Below the pieces are notes generated by a model. That model made no database searches. It was not told the origin of the DNA and worked only from the letters and a program-made list of their open reading frames with translations. The translations under genes were made by a program, and so were the position numbers. Shown here piece after piece: positions 43,960-53,726 of a stretch of DNA of 64,000 bases; the first letter of the stretch is position 1, and every line of letters begins with the position of its first letter. Source of the DNA: Psychrobacter arcticus 273-4 (lineage in GTDB: Bacteria; Pseudomonadota; Gammaproteobacteria; Pseudomonadales; Moraxellaceae); the NCBI RefSeq assembly GCF_000012305.1, contig NC_007204.1, positions 930,001 to 994,000 on the forward strand, in the 5' to 3' direction.

Positions 43960-43980
43960 AGGCTAAGCTATACTTAGCCT
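43960..43980 (-). terminator. small hairpin downstream of the repeat-protein gene
   Basis: 8-bp stem AGGCTAAG / CTTAGCCT with 5-base loop, followed on the minus strand by TAAAATAACTG. Weak T-run, so moderate support only. It would end the secreted-protein transcript after passing through the minisatellite. Confidence 0.4.
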
Positions 43981-44010
43981 GTCATTTCTTGAGTGCTATT
44001 CATCTGGTTT

Positions 44011-44142
44011 GTTGTGTTGATTGTTGTGTTGATTGTTGTGTTGATTGTTGTGTTGATTGTTGTGTTGATTGTTGTGTTGATTGTTGTGTTGATTGTTGTG
44101 TTGATTGTTGTGTTGATTGTTGTGTTGATTGTTGTATTTATT
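44011..44142. repeat. 12-bp minisatellite (VNTR)
   Basis: Ten perfect tandem copies of GTTGTGTTGATT (44011-44130) and an eleventh, degenerate copy (44131-44142) that overlaps the stop codon of the secreted-protein gene at 44138. The period is a multiple of three, so all frames stay open: it reads CVDC repeats on plus and NNQH repeats on minus. These ORFs are artefacts. Confidence 0.97.
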
Positions 44143-45106
44143 GTACCTTGGCACGTATGACGACAGTTTGTGCGGCATTCGGACTAAGATTTACCAAGTT
44201 CCATTTAAGACCAGAGTAATTTTCTTTAACGACGACTGTATTGCCAACTTGCTGAATGGTTTGATAGCTATCGCCACCAGTGGTCGCAAGCGTTGGCAGT
44301 GGACTGTTCAATGACACTATTCTGACGCCATTTGGCAAGGAAACCATGGCATTGATATCAGTCACCGGCTGCGCTGTGGTATTGGTATAAACGGTATGAT
44401 ACTCAATGACATCACCAGGCGCGATATGGTTAGCCGGTACTGCAACCTCACGTCCATCGCTATTTTTAAGGATTTTCATGACCTTGGTTTGAGCGTTGAC
44501 CACATCAGGCGTACTAAAAGTTGGTTTTAGCTGTAAAGCATCTATAGAGGTAATGGTTGTCACAGGGGTAGTGATCACGGGTGCATTCATCACTGACGTG
44601 TTGATTACTGGCAGCTGAGTCGCTGTGATAACAGGCAGTATTTGAGTCGTTGGTAGTATTTGAGTCGTTGGTAGTATTTGAGTCGTTGGTAGTACTTGGG
44701 TGACGGTACTGGTCGGCACCGCGATGACATCAACACGACTGCTTTGATTGGTAATATGATTGGTCACAGGTACGCTAGTGACGGTCGCACTACCTTGAGT
44801 GACAACAGTATTAATAGCACCTTGGCGAACCACGTAGTGGGGTACGTTGGTAACCTGCACCACCGCAAACGGCATGCCATCTTGCATGCCAATGCTATTA
44901 GGAGTGGCGGTGATGACAGCCGTTTTACCATCAGAATACTGCTCGACCACGGTGGTACTGCCGCCCGTAGAGGGTAGAACTGTCACCTCAGTAGCCGCAT
45001 TGGCAGAAGACATAGCCATGACAGTACCTGCCAAAAGTGCTGATACTGCTGTGAATGTGGCTGTTTTTTGCATCACAACTGATGAGTGATCAATAGTGGT
45101 GGTCAT
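44138..45106 (-). CDS. secreted DUF11-type repeat-containing protein
   Basis: 322 residues. Twin-charge-free signal peptide with cleavage expected after MSSANAA (about residue 38). Val/Thr/Ser-rich extended middle with an 18-base repeat giving three to four PTTQIL units (about 137-157). The C-terminal domain KILKNSDGREVAVPANHIAPGDVIEYHTVYTNTTAQPVTDINAMVSLPNGVRIV matches the DUF11 / conserved repeat domain found in surface proteins. Function unknown; probably periplasmic or surface-exposed. AAAGGA lies 8 bases before the ATG. The stop codon lies in the last unit of the minisatellite. Confidence 0.75.
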   Translation of the reverse strand: MTTTIDHSSVVMQKTATFTAVSALLAGTVMAMSSANAATEVTVLPSTGGSTTVVEQYSDGKTAVITATPNSIGMQDGMPFAVVQVTNVPHYVVRQGAINTVVTQGSATVTSVPVTNHITNQSSRVDVIAVPTSTVTQVLPTTQILPTTQILPTTQILPVITATQLPVINTSVMNAPVITTPVTTITSIDALQLKPTFSTPDVVNAQTKVMKILKNSDGREVAVPANHIAPGDVIEYHTVYTNTTAQPVTDINAMVSLPNGVRIVSLNSPLPTLATTGGDSYQTIQQVGNTVVVKENYSGLKWNLVNLSPNAAQTVVIRAKVQ

Positions 45107-45163
45107 AATAAAGTCCTTTAAAATTATAGTAAGTAAAACAAGAATGAAGAACGCTTAGATAAG

Positions 45164-45212
45164 AAAACCCCCGTTAATTGACTCTACAGAGCAGGTCAAA
45201 TAACGAGGGTAG
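45164..45212 (-). terminator. terminator-like hairpin 60 bases before the secreted-protein start
   Basis: On the minus strand CCCTCGTTATTTGAC pairs with GTCAATTAACGGGGG, one T-T mismatch and one wobble, followed by TTTTCTT. It lies between greA and the secreted-protein gene on the same strand, so it is either a second greA terminator or an attenuator in the leader of the next gene. Confidence 0.6.
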
Positions 45213-45383
45213 CAGTACTGATAATGGACAGCCAACTATCCATCCATCGATATATCCGTCATTATCTTAAGCAACCGCCAAGTAACCGGCTCAGTAATCT
45301 CAACTCAACAATTATGCGCTAAAACAAATTGAGTAGAAAAGCAGCGTTGTGTAACGGCTCTCCTATAAACAATGGCAATTTGT

Positions 45384-45417
45384 GCGGTTTGCTTTATTTG
45401 CTTCTTAAGCAGACCGC
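45384..45417 (-). terminator. hairpin after greA
   Basis: GCGGTCTGC pairs with GCAAACCGC with one mismatch, about 30 bases after the greA stop, minus strand. Loop of 16 bases; moderate support. Confidence 0.5.
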
Positions 45418-45446
45418 TATTTTACTCACTATAAAAGCCAGCTAGA

Positions 45447-45923
45447 CTAATCGTAAATGACTTTCATGATTTCGTATTCGACCACACCTTTAGGGGTTTC
45501 AATACGGGCTTCATCGCCTTCAGACTTACCAATTAAACCCCGCGCAATCGGTGAATTGACAGAGATTTTACCTGCTTTAAAATCCGCTTCGTCGTCACCA
45601 ACGATTTTGTATTGTTTTTCTTCTTCAGTGTCCATGTTTTCGATAACCACGCTCACGCCGAATATCACGCGACCATCTTTTGGTAACGTCGCAGGATCGA
45701 TGATTTGGGCACCGCCAAGTTTGGCTTCGATATCACGGATACGTGCTTCACAGAAACCTTGCTGTTCACGAGCAGCATGATATTCAGCATTTTCTTTTAA
45801 ATCGCCGTGTTCGCGCGCTTCAGCGATAGAGGCGGTAATACGTGGACGGTCGATACTTTTTAACTGTTTTAATTCGGCTTCTAGAGCGGCATGTCCTTGC
45901 GGAGTCATGGGGTAACGTTGCAT
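45447..45923 (-). CDS. greA: transcription elongation factor GreA
   Basis: 158 residues, family length. Rescues backtracked RNA polymerase by stimulating transcript cleavage. [69 protein letters not shown] forms the coiled-coil with the acidic tip ([12 protein letters not shown]); C-terminal FKBP-like domain ends [37 protein letters not shown] lies 7 bases before the ATG. Downstream of carB on the same strand but separated by a terminator. Confidence 0.97.
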   Translation of the reverse strand: MQRYPMTPQGHAALEAELKQLKSIDRPRITASIAEAREHGDLKENAEYHAAREQQGFCEARIRDIEAKLGGAQIIDPATLPKDGRVIFGVSVVIENMDTEEEKQYKIVGDDEADFKAGKISVNSPIARGLIGKSEGDEARIETPKGVVEYEIMKVIYD

Positions 45924-45950
45924 GTTTTTTCCTTAAACCAATAACACGGG

Positions 45951-45973
45951 CACCATCTCATAGGGAGATGGTG
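45951..45973 (-). promoter_or_regulatory. leader hairpin before greA
   Basis: 9-bp perfect stem CACCATCTC / GAGATGGTG with a 5-base loop in the greA leader, ending 28 bases before the ATG. Possibly an attenuator or sRNA source as known for the E. coli greA leader; no T-run is present. Confidence 0.4.
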
Positions 45974-46094
45974 TCAGGGTTGTTGCAATGGGTATAAAAT
46001 AAAAAAAGAATAATGATTCAGACGGCGTAACCAGTCAGGTCGCTATCATTCATTGATATCAATTCAATAATCTGGGTGTTTAAGCTTACGTAAT

Positions 46095-46130
46095 AAAAAG
46101 CATAGTCGCAGTTTAGCCACTATGCTTTTT
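46095..46130 (-). terminator. Rho-independent terminator after carB
   Basis: 12-bp perfect stem AAAAAGCATAGT / ACTATGCTTTTT (46095-46106, 46119-46130), 12-base loop, flanked by T/A runs on both strands. It separates carB from greA. Confidence 0.82.
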
Positions 46131-46261
46131 AGGTTTATCATTTAAATTGTATTTCAAACATGGTTTGCTGTGTTCAACAGGAAATCATACTCAAATAAGC
46201 TCTTAGGCAAGCCTAACGGTTATGCTTAATCTACTGAAATTATTCAGCCAAGTCAATAGAG

Positions 46262-49200
46262 CTAAACAATAGACTTTGCTTGCTCATGCAAATCTTGCAA
46301 TTTATACACCTCAAAAGGTAGGTCAATGGCATAAGATTTACAGACCGCATCTGCCGCACCTAAAGTGGTGACGTAGAACACTTTGCCTTGTAGTGCACTA
46401 CGACGGATAGAGAATGAATCCTCTTGTGCCTGCTTGCCTTCGGTCGTGTTGATAATCATATCAATGTTGCCATTTTTCAAGGCATCAACGATATGCGGGC
46501 GACCTTCGGTGACTTTGTTGATTTGTTTACATTCAATACCATTGTCGCTAAGTACCTTTTGCGTACCAGTAGTCGCCACAATATTAAAGCCAAAGTCAAT
46601 CAGCTGACGAGCGATAGGGGCAACTTGTTCTTTATCACTATCACGTACAGAGATAAAGACCGTTTTGGTTTCACCTTCAGTTGGTAGACCGGGCAGACGC
46701 TCATTACTACCGATGACGGCTTTATAGAAAGCTTCGCCAAAGGTTTTGCCAACGCCCATCACTTCACCAGTTGATTTCATCTCAGGGCTCAAGATTGGAT
46801 CAACACCAGGGAACTTAGCAAACGGGAAGACCGCTTCTTTGACTGCAAAAAATGCAGGAACGATTTCTTTCGTAAAGCCTTGGTCTTTTAGCGAGGTGCC
46901 AGCCATACAACGCGCTGCGATTTGCGCTAGAGAAGTACCGATACATTTAGAGACAAACGGCACCGTACGCGCTGCACGAGGATTGACCTCAAGGATGTAA
47001 ACCGTTTCACCTTTTACCGCAAACTGTACGTTCATCAAACCCACAACACCAAGCTCTTTAGCCATGGCGACGGTTTGTGCGCGCATCACATCACATAACT
47101 CTTTTGAGAGCGAGTAAGGTGGTAATGAACAGGCTGAGTCACCAGAGTGTACGCCAGCTTGTTCGATATGCTGCATGATACCGCCAATCACCACGTCAGT
47201 ACCGTCGCTAACACAATCGACATCGACTTCGATAGCGTCGTCTAAGAAACGGTCTAATAGTACCGGCGCTTCGTTTGACGCTTGTACCGCAGTACGCAGA
47301 TAATGTCTTAGTTCATCTTCGTTATAGACAATCTCCATCGCACGACCACCGAGTACATATGATGGACGTACTACTAATGGATAGCCAACGTCTTTTGCTT
47401 TGACCAAACCATCTTCTAAGCTAGTGGCTAAGGCATTGGTTGGTTGAACAAGGTTCAATTGCTGAATCATATGTTGAAAGCGTTCGCGATCTTCAGCACG
47501 GTCAATCGCATCAGGGCTAGTGCCAATGATTTTGACGCCAGCGGCTTCAAGCGCACGGGCTAGCTTCAATGGCGTTTGACCACCGAACTGTACAATCACG
47601 CCATCAGGATTTTCGATACGAACGATCTCTAGCACGTCTTCTAAGGTGATTGGCTCAAAGTAGAGACGATCAGAGGTGTCATAATCGGTTGAAACGGTTT
47701 CAGGGTTACAGTTGACCATGATGGTCTCATAACCGTCTTCGCGCATCGCAAGGGCTGCGTGTACACAGCAATAGTCAAACTCGATACCTTGACCGATACG
47801 GTTAGGACCGCCACCGATAACCATAATTTTTTTGTTATTCGTTGGATTTGCTTCACATTCGCTATCATACGTTGAGTACATATAAGCAGTACTGGTAGCA
47901 AATTCTGCCGCGCAGGTATCGACGCGCTTATAAACTGGATAGATATTTAGGTCCCAACGCTTGGTACGTAGCTGCTTTTGTGAGACGCCAAGCAACTTCG
48001 CCAAACGTAAGTCTGATAAGCCTTTACGCTTAAAGCTGCGTAAGTTCTTTTCGGTTAAACCACCAAAACCTAACGCTTTAACTTGTGCTTCGGTTTTGAC
48101 GATATCTTCGATTTGTACCAAGAACCATGGGTCGATTTTGGTTAGTTTGAAAACGTCATCGACGCTCATGCCAATACGGAAAGCATCAGCAATATAATAA
48201 ATGCGTTCAGGTGTTGGAATGGTCAGACGATTGGTAATCTCGCTGCGTGCCTTTTCAATGCTGACTTTTGATAAATCGATTTGCTCATCAAAACCATCAT
48301 TGCCGGTTTCCATACCACGCAGTGCTTTTTGCATGGATTCTTGGAAGTTACGGCCGATAGCCATCACTTCACCAACTGATTTCATCTGGGTTGATAACAC
48401 GTTATCCGCTTGTGGGAATTTTTCAAAGTTAAAACGAGGTATCTTTGTAACCACATAATCAAGTGCAGGTTCGAAGCTTGCTGGCGTTTTGCCACCAGTG
48501 ATGTCATTTTGCAATTCATCTAGCGTATAACCAATCGCTAATTTTGCCGCGATTTTTGCAATCGGGAAGCCCGTGGCTTTTGATGCTAATGCTGATGAGC
48601 GTGATACGCGTGGATTCATCTCGATGACGACCATACGACCGGTATCTGGGTTGATACCGAACTGCACGTTTGAGCCGCCTGTTTCCACGCCAATCTCACG
48701 CAGTACTGCTAATGAAGCATTGCGCATGATTTGATATTCTTTGTCGGTCAGCGTTTGTGCTGGCGCAACCGTGATTGAGTCGCCCGTATGTACACCCATC
48801 GGATCAAAGTTTTCGATGGCGCAGATGATGATGCAGTTGTCGTTTTTGTCGCGAACCACTTCCATCTCATATTCTTTCCAACCAATCAATGACTCATCGA
48901 TAAGTAGCTGATGGTTTGGTGATAAGTCAAAACCACGCTCACAAATCTCGATAAATTCGTCGCGGTTGTATGCGATACCGCCGCCTGAACCGCCCATAGT
49001 AAACGAGGGGCGAATGATACAGGGATAGCCCATTTTTTCTTGGGTTGCAAAGGCTTCTTCCATCGTCTCAGCAGTTTCAGCGCGTGGACATTCAAGGCCG
49101 ATACGCTTCATCGCTTTATCGAACAAGTTGCGGTCTTCTGCCATCTCGATTGAATCTTTAGTCGCCCCAATCAATTCGCAATTATATTTGGTCAATACGC

Positions 49201-49516
49201 CATGCTTATCTAATTCTAACGCACAGTTTAGAGCGGTTTGTCCGCCCATCGTTGGCAAGATAGCATCAGGACGCTCTTTAGCAATGATTTGCTCAACCGT
49301 CTGCCATGTAATAGGCTCGATATAAGTCGCATCAGCCATAGCAGGGTCAGTCATGATAGTGGCAGGATTTGAATTGACCAAGATGACGCGGTAGCCTTCT
49401 TCTTTTAACGCTTTACACGCCTGTGCGCCTGAATAATCAAACTCGCACGCTTGCCCGATGACGATAGGACCTGCGCCAATGATAAGAATGCTTTTTATGT
49501 CGGTACGTTTTGGCAT
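46262..49516 (-). CDS. carB: carbamoyl-phosphate synthase large subunit
   Basis: Makes carbamoyl phosphate for arginine and pyrimidine synthesis from bicarbonate, ATP and ammonia delivered by CarA. 1084 residues. Two homologous ATP-grasp halves: [57 protein letters not shown] at the start and [61 protein letters not shown] at about 565. The C-terminal MGS-like regulatory domain (about 950-1084) ends with [42 protein letters not shown] lies 11 bases before the ATG. Follows carA by 198 bases containing a GCTTAAA/TTTAAGC hairpin (49642-49668). Confidence 0.97.
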   Translation of the reverse strand: MPKRTDIKSILIIGAGPIVIGQACEFDYSGAQACKALKEEGYRVILVNSNPATIMTDPAMADATYIEPITWQTVEQIIAKERPDAILPTMGGQTALNCALELDKHGVLTKYNCELIGATKDSIEMAEDRNLFDKAMKRIGLECPRAETAETMEEAFATQEKMGYPCIIRPSFTMGGSGGGIAYNRDEFIEICERGFDLSPNHQLLIDESLIGWKEYEMEVVRDKNDNCIIICAIENFDPMGVHTGDSITVAPAQTLTDKEYQIMRNASLAVLREIGVETGGSNVQFGINPDTGRMVVIEMNPRVSRSSALASKATGFPIAKIAAKLAIGYTLDELQNDITGGKTPASFEPALDYVVTKIPRFNFEKFPQADNVLSTQMKSVGEVMAIGRNFQESMQKALRGMETGNDGFDEQIDLSKVSIEKARSEITNRLTIPTPERIYYIADAFRIGMSVDDVFKLTKIDPWFLVQIEDIVKTEAQVKALGFGGLTEKNLRSFKRKGLSDLRLAKLLGVSQKQLRTKRWDLNIYPVYKRVDTCAAEFATSTAYMYSTYDSECEANPTNNKKIMVIGGGPNRIGQGIEFDYCCVHAALAMREDGYETIMVNCNPETVSTDYDTSDRLYFEPITLEDVLEIVRIENPDGVIVQFGGQTPLKLARALEAAGVKIIGTSPDAIDRAEDRERFQHMIQQLNLVQPTNALATSLEDGLVKAKDVGYPLVVRPSYVLGGRAMEIVYNEDELRHYLRTAVQASNEAPVLLDRFLDDAIEVDVDCVSDGTDVVIGGIMQHIEQAGVHSGDSACSLPPYSLSKELCDVMRAQTVAMAKELGVVGLMNVQFAVKGETVYILEVNPRAARTVPFVSKCIGTSLAQIAARCMAGTSLKDQGFTKEIVPAFFAVKEAVFPFAKFPGVDPILSPEMKSTGEVMGVGKTFGEAFYKAVIGSNERLPGLPTEGETKTVFISVRDSDKEQVAPIARQLIDFGFNIVATTGTQKVLSDNGIECKQINKVTEGRPHIVDALKNGNIDMIINTTEGKQAQEDSFSIRRSALQGKVFYVTTLGAADAVCKSYAIDLPFEVYKLQDLHEQAKSIV

Positions 49517-49714
49517 AGTTAGGGCTACCTTCGTTTGGGTGATATTTTATTGGTTTATATTTGAATAAAACGGTATTTGAGCAAAGCTGTATCTTATGAA
49601 ATCTATATTTGAATAGTTACTATCATATTTTGGGTGGATCAGCTTAAACCACCGTCAGTGATTTAAGCTTTATAATAAATTGTTATTTATCGACAATGGT
49701 TGATGCTTAATACA

Positions 49715-50947
49715 TTAAGCTTTAGCTGCTGCTAGCATGTCTGCAAACTTATCAAATAATGGCGCGGCATCATGCGGGCCAGGGCTGGCTTCTGGGTGAC
49801 CTTGGAAGCTAAATACTGGCTTATTGGTCAGCTCGATACCTTGGTTAGTACCATCAAATAATGAGCGATGAGTAGACTTAACATTCTCTGGTAGCGTGTC
49901 TTCATCGACTGCAAAACCATGGTTCTGACTGGTAATCATGACGGTGCCGGTTGCCAAATCTTGGACGGGATGGTTAGCGCCATGATGACCAGTTTTCATT
50001 TTTATGGTGTTTGCACCGCTGGCAAGACCAATCAGCTGATGACCTAAGCAAATACCAAAGGTCGGAATATTTGTCTCTTCAATGATATGACGTACCGCAT
50101 CGATAGCGTAATCACAAGCAGCAGGGTCGCCAGGACCATTTGATAAGAATATACCGTCTGGATTCATCGCTAGCACATCTGCGATAGGCGTTTGCGCTGG
50201 CACGACGGTTACATGACAGCCGCGGTCTACTAGCATACGTAGGATATTGGTTTTGCTACCGAAGTCATAAGCAACGACATTGTATTTTGCTTCAATATGC
50301 GTGCCCAAATGCTTAAAGAAGCCGCCCGTACCACTATCATGGCTACCAGCTATATCGCGATTAAGTAGAGTATCGGATAAATCCCAGCTACCGGCTGTCC
50401 ATTCAAACGTGGTTGGCGTACAGCATTCTTTTGCCAAGTCCATACCTTCAATACCAGCAAACTCTTGCGCCAGTTTAATGGCTTGTTGCTCGTCATCACT
50501 ACTGATAGTCTCGCCATTAGAGGCGGTCATGATACATCCATTTTGTGCGCCTTTATCACGTAACAGGCGAGTCAATTGGCGCGTATCAATATCAGCGATG
50601 GCGACGGTGTTATGATTTTGTAGATAATCGCTCAGTGATTCTGAATGACGGAAGTTTGAGGTCACCATGGTCGCATCACGAATGATAAGACCGTCAGCCC
50701 ACACTTTATGGCCATTGCCAGACTCGACATCTTCAGCGTTGGTACCGGTATTACCGATATGCGGGTAGGTGAGGGTCACGAGCTGACGCGCGTAGCTTGG
50801 GTCGGTTAGGATTTCTTGATACCCTGTCATGGCTGTATTGAAAACCACCTCACCGACACGATGACCAAGGCTGCCGATACTAATACCACGAAAAATCGTA
50901 CCGTCCGCTAGTGCCAAAATTGCTTGTATTTCTGTCGATGAATTCAA
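49715..50947 (-). CDS. carA: carbamoyl-phosphate synthase small subunit
   Basis: Glutaminase subunit supplying ammonia to CarB. 410 residues, slightly longer than usual. [62 protein letters not shown] is the CarA N-terminal domain; the class I amidotransferase domain has [17 protein letters not shown] with the nucleophile Cys near residue 300 and the His/Glu pair in [15 protein letters not shown]. Initiates at TTG 50947: GGAGG sits six bases before it, and no ATG is available that keeps the N-terminus. Confidence 0.96.
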   Translation of the reverse strand: MNSSTEIQAILALADGTIFRGISIGSLGHRVGEVVFNTAMTGYQEILTDPSYARQLVTLTYPHIGNTGTNAEDVESGNGHKVWADGLIIRDATMVTSNFRHSESLSDYLQNHNTVAIADIDTRQLTRLLRDKGAQNGCIMTASNGETISSDDEQQAIKLAQEFAGIEGMDLAKECCTPTTFEWTAGSWDLSDTLLNRDIAGSHDSGTGGFFKHLGTHIEAKYNVVAYDFGSKTNILRMLVDRGCHVTVVPAQTPIADVLAMNPDGIFLSNGPGDPAACDYAIDAVRHIIEETNIPTFGICLGHQLIGLASGANTIKMKTGHHGANHPVQDLATGTVMITSQNHGFAVDEDTLPENVKSTHRSLFDGTNQGIELTNKPVFSFQGHPEASPGPHDAAPLFDKFADMLAAAKA

Positions 50948-51333
50948 GGGTTGCCTCCGCTGTTATTGGTAAGTGCTGTGCTGGTTTTTTGATTAAAATA
51001 AAGCGCTGCTTTTTTGATTATTGGTATTTAACTGCGGCTAAATAGCAATAATAAAAGAGACAGCGCCAAAATTTTTCCACAAAAAAGCGAGAAGACATCA
51101 TAGATGAAAAGGTACAGGATTCACTAGGTAGTGAATTAAGTAACTTACATCATGTCCGCTCGCTTTGGCACAGATTTTGCGCATTATACTAGAGTTTTGC
51201 GTTAAGGGCTAGCACCTTAAGGATAAGTATAGTAAATAACATCCAGATAATTTAGGTGTCTCTCGATTATGCGCCATAAATAGTAAGTGGGCAGGAGTGG
51301 GAGTAAAGAGCTATTAGCAATAAACTTTATTGA
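50948..51333. promoter_or_regulatory. carAB leader and promoter region
   Basis: A minus-strand -10 hexamer TATAAT lies at 51183-51188 with a poor -35; transcription from there would give a leader of about 225 bases. Inside it is ATTCACTA-GG-TAGTGAAT (51119-51136), an 18-base palindrome. No ArgR box or pyrimidine leader peptide was recognised. Beyond the promoter, toward 51333, nothing else is visible. Confidence 0.45.
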
Positions 51334-51903
51334 TCAAAAATTATAATGCACCGATAAACCATAGTAATCTGGCGATAAGTTGGTAGCGATATGCAGCTGG
51401 TCATCTTGATAGCTTTTTGTCAGATAGATACTGCTCGCCATACCTAGGGCAGCGCCCGCTAATACATCGACAGCATCATGCTTATCGGCTTCTATACGGC
51501 TATAAGCCACAAAACCTGCGCCAATATAGGCAGGAACACTATATTTTAGTCCATAGCGTTTATGAATAAAGCTGGCACCTTGAAACGCGCTTGAGGTATG
51601 ACCTGATGGATAAGCATTATCATCGCTACCATCTGGTCGCTCTTTATCAATCACAGATTTTAGGGCATAAGTGGCAGCAACATTGGTTGCAAATGAATAA
51701 TAAAATTGCTCTCGTCCCTCTTTATCATCCATATAATAAGTGCTACCGTAAGCAACTGCTGGAATGGCGAAAGATAAGATATCGCCTGCCTTTTCGATAT
51801 TATCGCTACTACTGGCATGGGCTGGCATAGCGACAAGCAAGGTGCTCGACAATAAAAAACTACTTGGTAATAAAATGATAGCGGAAGAGGTTTTGCTGAT
51901 CAT
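51334..51903 (-). CDS. PAP2 family phosphatase
   Basis: 189 residues with a signal peptide (IILLPSSFLLSSTLLVAMPAHA, cleavage about residue 30). PAP2/acid-phosphatase signature: KSVIDKERPDG (KX6RP), YPSGHTSSAF (PSGH) and YSRIEADKHDAVDVLAGAALG (SRX5HX3D), all catalytic residues present. Few hydrophobic helices, so it is likely a soluble periplasmic or outer-membrane-associated phosphatase; the end, YYGLSVHYNF, finishes with an aromatic as in outer-membrane proteins. AGGA lies 8 bases before the ATG. Divergent from the gamma-carbonic-anhydrase-like gene. Confidence 0.88.
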   Translation of the reverse strand: MISKTSSAIILLPSSFLLSSTLLVAMPAHASSSDNIEKAGDILSFAIPAVAYGSTYYMDDKEGREQFYYSFATNVAATYALKSVIDKERPDGSDDNAYPSGHTSSAFQGASFIHKRYGLKYSVPAYIGAGFVAYSRIEADKHDAVDVLAGAALGMASSIYLTKSYQDDQLHIATNLSPDYYGLSVHYNF

Positions 51904-52023
51904 TGCGGTAATCCTAAAGAGGGTTTGGTAGGGCGGATAAGATAGGAAAATGGCATTATACTACAAATGCTTGCTATCACATTACGCGCTCACACATTTT
52001 ATAGGCTAATTTATAGGCTAATA

Positions 52024-52161
52024 TATAGTTGAAATACTTTAAAATCGCTACCGTATTGCTGGTGTAAATTTTTTGCAGCCTCTGTCTGCGTAGGCACAGC
52101 AAGCAAGAAAAATTTGCACCAGTAGTACGTGTTGTATTGATATTACTTTTCACCGACTATA
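52024..52161 (+). repeat. 138-bp palindromic MITE-like repeat, copy 6
   Basis: Orientation of copy 1, with AAAATCGC for AAAGTCGC and GTATTGATAT for GTATCGATAT. Lies in a divergent promoter region between the PAP2 and YrdA-like genes. Confidence 0.93.
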
Positions 52162-52207
52162 ATAACCAGTATCGGTGCCAGCTATTTAAATGATTTTACG
52201 ACCCATA

Positions 52208-52259
52208 CAGTAGGTATGCATAAAGGTATCGATCAGTAGGTATGCATGAAGGTATCGAT
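52208..52259. repeat. 26-bp tandem duplication
   Basis: Two adjacent 26-base units starting CAGTAGGTATGCAT, differing at one position (AAAGG versus GAAGG), 60 bases upstream of the YrdA-like gene and just beyond repeat copy 6. Confidence 0.9.
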
Positions 52260-52317
52260 TTTATATTTTAATAAAGACATGCTTTTACAAATCTTAGATG
52301 AACACCAAGGATAGATT

Positions 52318-52854
52318 ATGATTTATCAATATTTAGACAGAGTGCCTACGTTCGCTGTACCGTTTAACGGTTGGATTGCAGACTCCGCGTGCGTCATTGG
52401 TGATGTGTATTTGGGTCATCAGGCAAGCGTCTGGTTTGGTGCGGTGATTCGCGGTGACAATGAGCGTATCCATATCGGTGACTATAGTAACGTGCAAGAA
52501 AACAGCGTAATTCATACCGATGCTGGTATCGAGGTGAAAATTGGTAATCATGTCACTATTGGTCATTTAGCGATGCTGCATGGCTGTGAAGTCGGTGATA
52601 ATAGCTTAATTGGGATTGGCGCTGTCATCCTAAATAATGCCAAAATCGGCAAAAACTGTATTATTGGTGCCAAAGCCTTGGTCACCGAAGGCAAAGAGAT
52701 TCCAGATAACTCTCTCGTTGTAGGCGCTCCTGCAAAAGTGATCAAAACATTGACGGATGAGCAGGCAGTCATGATGAAACTGTCGGCGCTACATTATGCT
52801 GAGCGTTGTCAGAAGTTTAAAACCGGTCTAAGAGAGATTGAACAACCAAAATAA
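52318..52854 (+). CDS. gamma carbonic anhydrase family protein (YrdA-like)
   Basis: 178 residues, left-handed beta-helix of hexapeptide repeats: [100 protein letters not shown]. Three histidines that bind metal in gamma-class enzymes are present ([12 protein letters not shown]). Many bacterial members bind zinc without proven carbonic anhydrase activity. AAGGA lies 7 bases before the ATG. Confidence 0.93.
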   Translation: MIYQYLDRVPTFAVPFNGWIADSACVIGDVYLGHQASVWFGAVIRGDNERIHIGDYSNVQENSVIHTDAGIEVKIGNHVTIGHLAMLHGCEVGDNSLIGIGAVILNNAKIGKNCIIGAKALVTEGKEIPDNSLVVGAPAKVIKTLTDEQAVMMKLSALHYAERCQKFKTGLREIEQPK

Positions 52855-52915
52855 GCCGCTAACTACGAGTTACTAGTAATTATTATTACCAATCATCATT
52901 AATGAGTATTTTGTT

Positions 52916-53632
52916 ATGAGCATGCCAAGCATTGACATTGAACCAACGCCACGCACCTTACGCACCTTAGCGCTCTTTGATTTAGACCATACCTTGCTCG
53001 ATGTCGATAGCGACTATTTATGGGGCGAATATATCGTCAAGCATAATCTTGTTGATGAAGCGCAGTATCGTACTGCCAATCAGAAATTCTATAATGACTA
53101 TATCGAAGGCAGGCTTGATGCGACGGAATATAACGAGTTTGTGGCGCAATTCTTAAGTAGCCTACCGATGGGCAGACTGCATGAGCTGCGAGAAGACTAT
53201 ATTAAAAGTGAAATCGAGCCGCACATCCGCCCAAAAGCGATGGAAGTATTGTGTCAGCATGTTGAAGAAGGTCACGATGTGGTGATTATTTCAGCGACCA
53301 ATGATTTTGTGGTATCTGCGATTGCCAAACGCTTTGGGATTGAAGATGGCAATGTACTCTCAACGCCGCTTGAGATAAAAGATAAGCGCTATACCGGTAA
53401 ATTGACCGACAAGCCAAACTTTAAAGAAGGTAAGATTTATCATTTGGATAAATGGATTGGCAAGCAACAACTGGCTGGCATTCATTTTAACAAGACCTAT
53501 GCCTATTCTGACTCTAAAAATGACATTCCGCTGCTTGAGTGGGCGGATGTGGCTATTTGTGTGTCACCGGATGCTGCGCTACATGCCCATGCATTGTCAC
53601 ATCGCTGGGCAGTTGAGGATTGGTCAATTTAA
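52916..53632 (+). CDS. HAD-IB family hydrolase (SerB-like)
   Basis: 238 residues. HAD motif I LALFDLDHTLLDVDSDYLWGEY (nucleophile Asp about 22), motif II VVIISATNDFVV, Lys of motif III in GKLTDKPNFKEGKIYHL, motif IV YAYSDSKNDIPLLEWA. Helical cap between motifs I and II as in phosphoserine phosphatase. Class IB members of this type include phosphatases for phosphoserine and lysophosphatidic acid; substrate undetermined. Weak ribosome binding site. Lies 61 bases after the YrdA-like gene. Confidence 0.9.
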   Translation: MSMPSIDIEPTPRTLRTLALFDLDHTLLDVDSDYLWGEYIVKHNLVDEAQYRTANQKFYNDYIEGRLDATEYNEFVAQFLSSLPMGRLHELREDYIKSEIEPHIRPKAMEVLCQHVEEGHDVVIISATNDFVVSAIAKRFGIEDGNVLSTPLEIKDKRYTGKLTDKPNFKEGKIYHLDKWIGKQQLAGIHFNKTYAYSDSKNDIPLLEWADVAICVSPDAALHAHALSHRWAVEDWSI

Positions 53633-53726
53633 AGGACGCATGCAGCGGCTAAAATTAGCCGAACATTTCACCTGAATCTCATTTAAAATAGCGCTATCGT
53701 ATTTTTTAAAACACACAGGAACATTT

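Noticed and set aside
43996..44142. Possible CRISPR array
   Set aside because: Units are contiguous with no spacers and only 12 bases long.
43989..44219. ORFs rich in CVDC (plus) or NNQH (minus) repeats
   Set aside because: Simple translation of the 12-bp minisatellite, whose period is divisible by three. No start signal and no homologous fold.
46383..49325. Several 65-90 codon plus-strand ORFs inside carB
   Set aside because: Antisense shadows of a strongly conserved coding frame.
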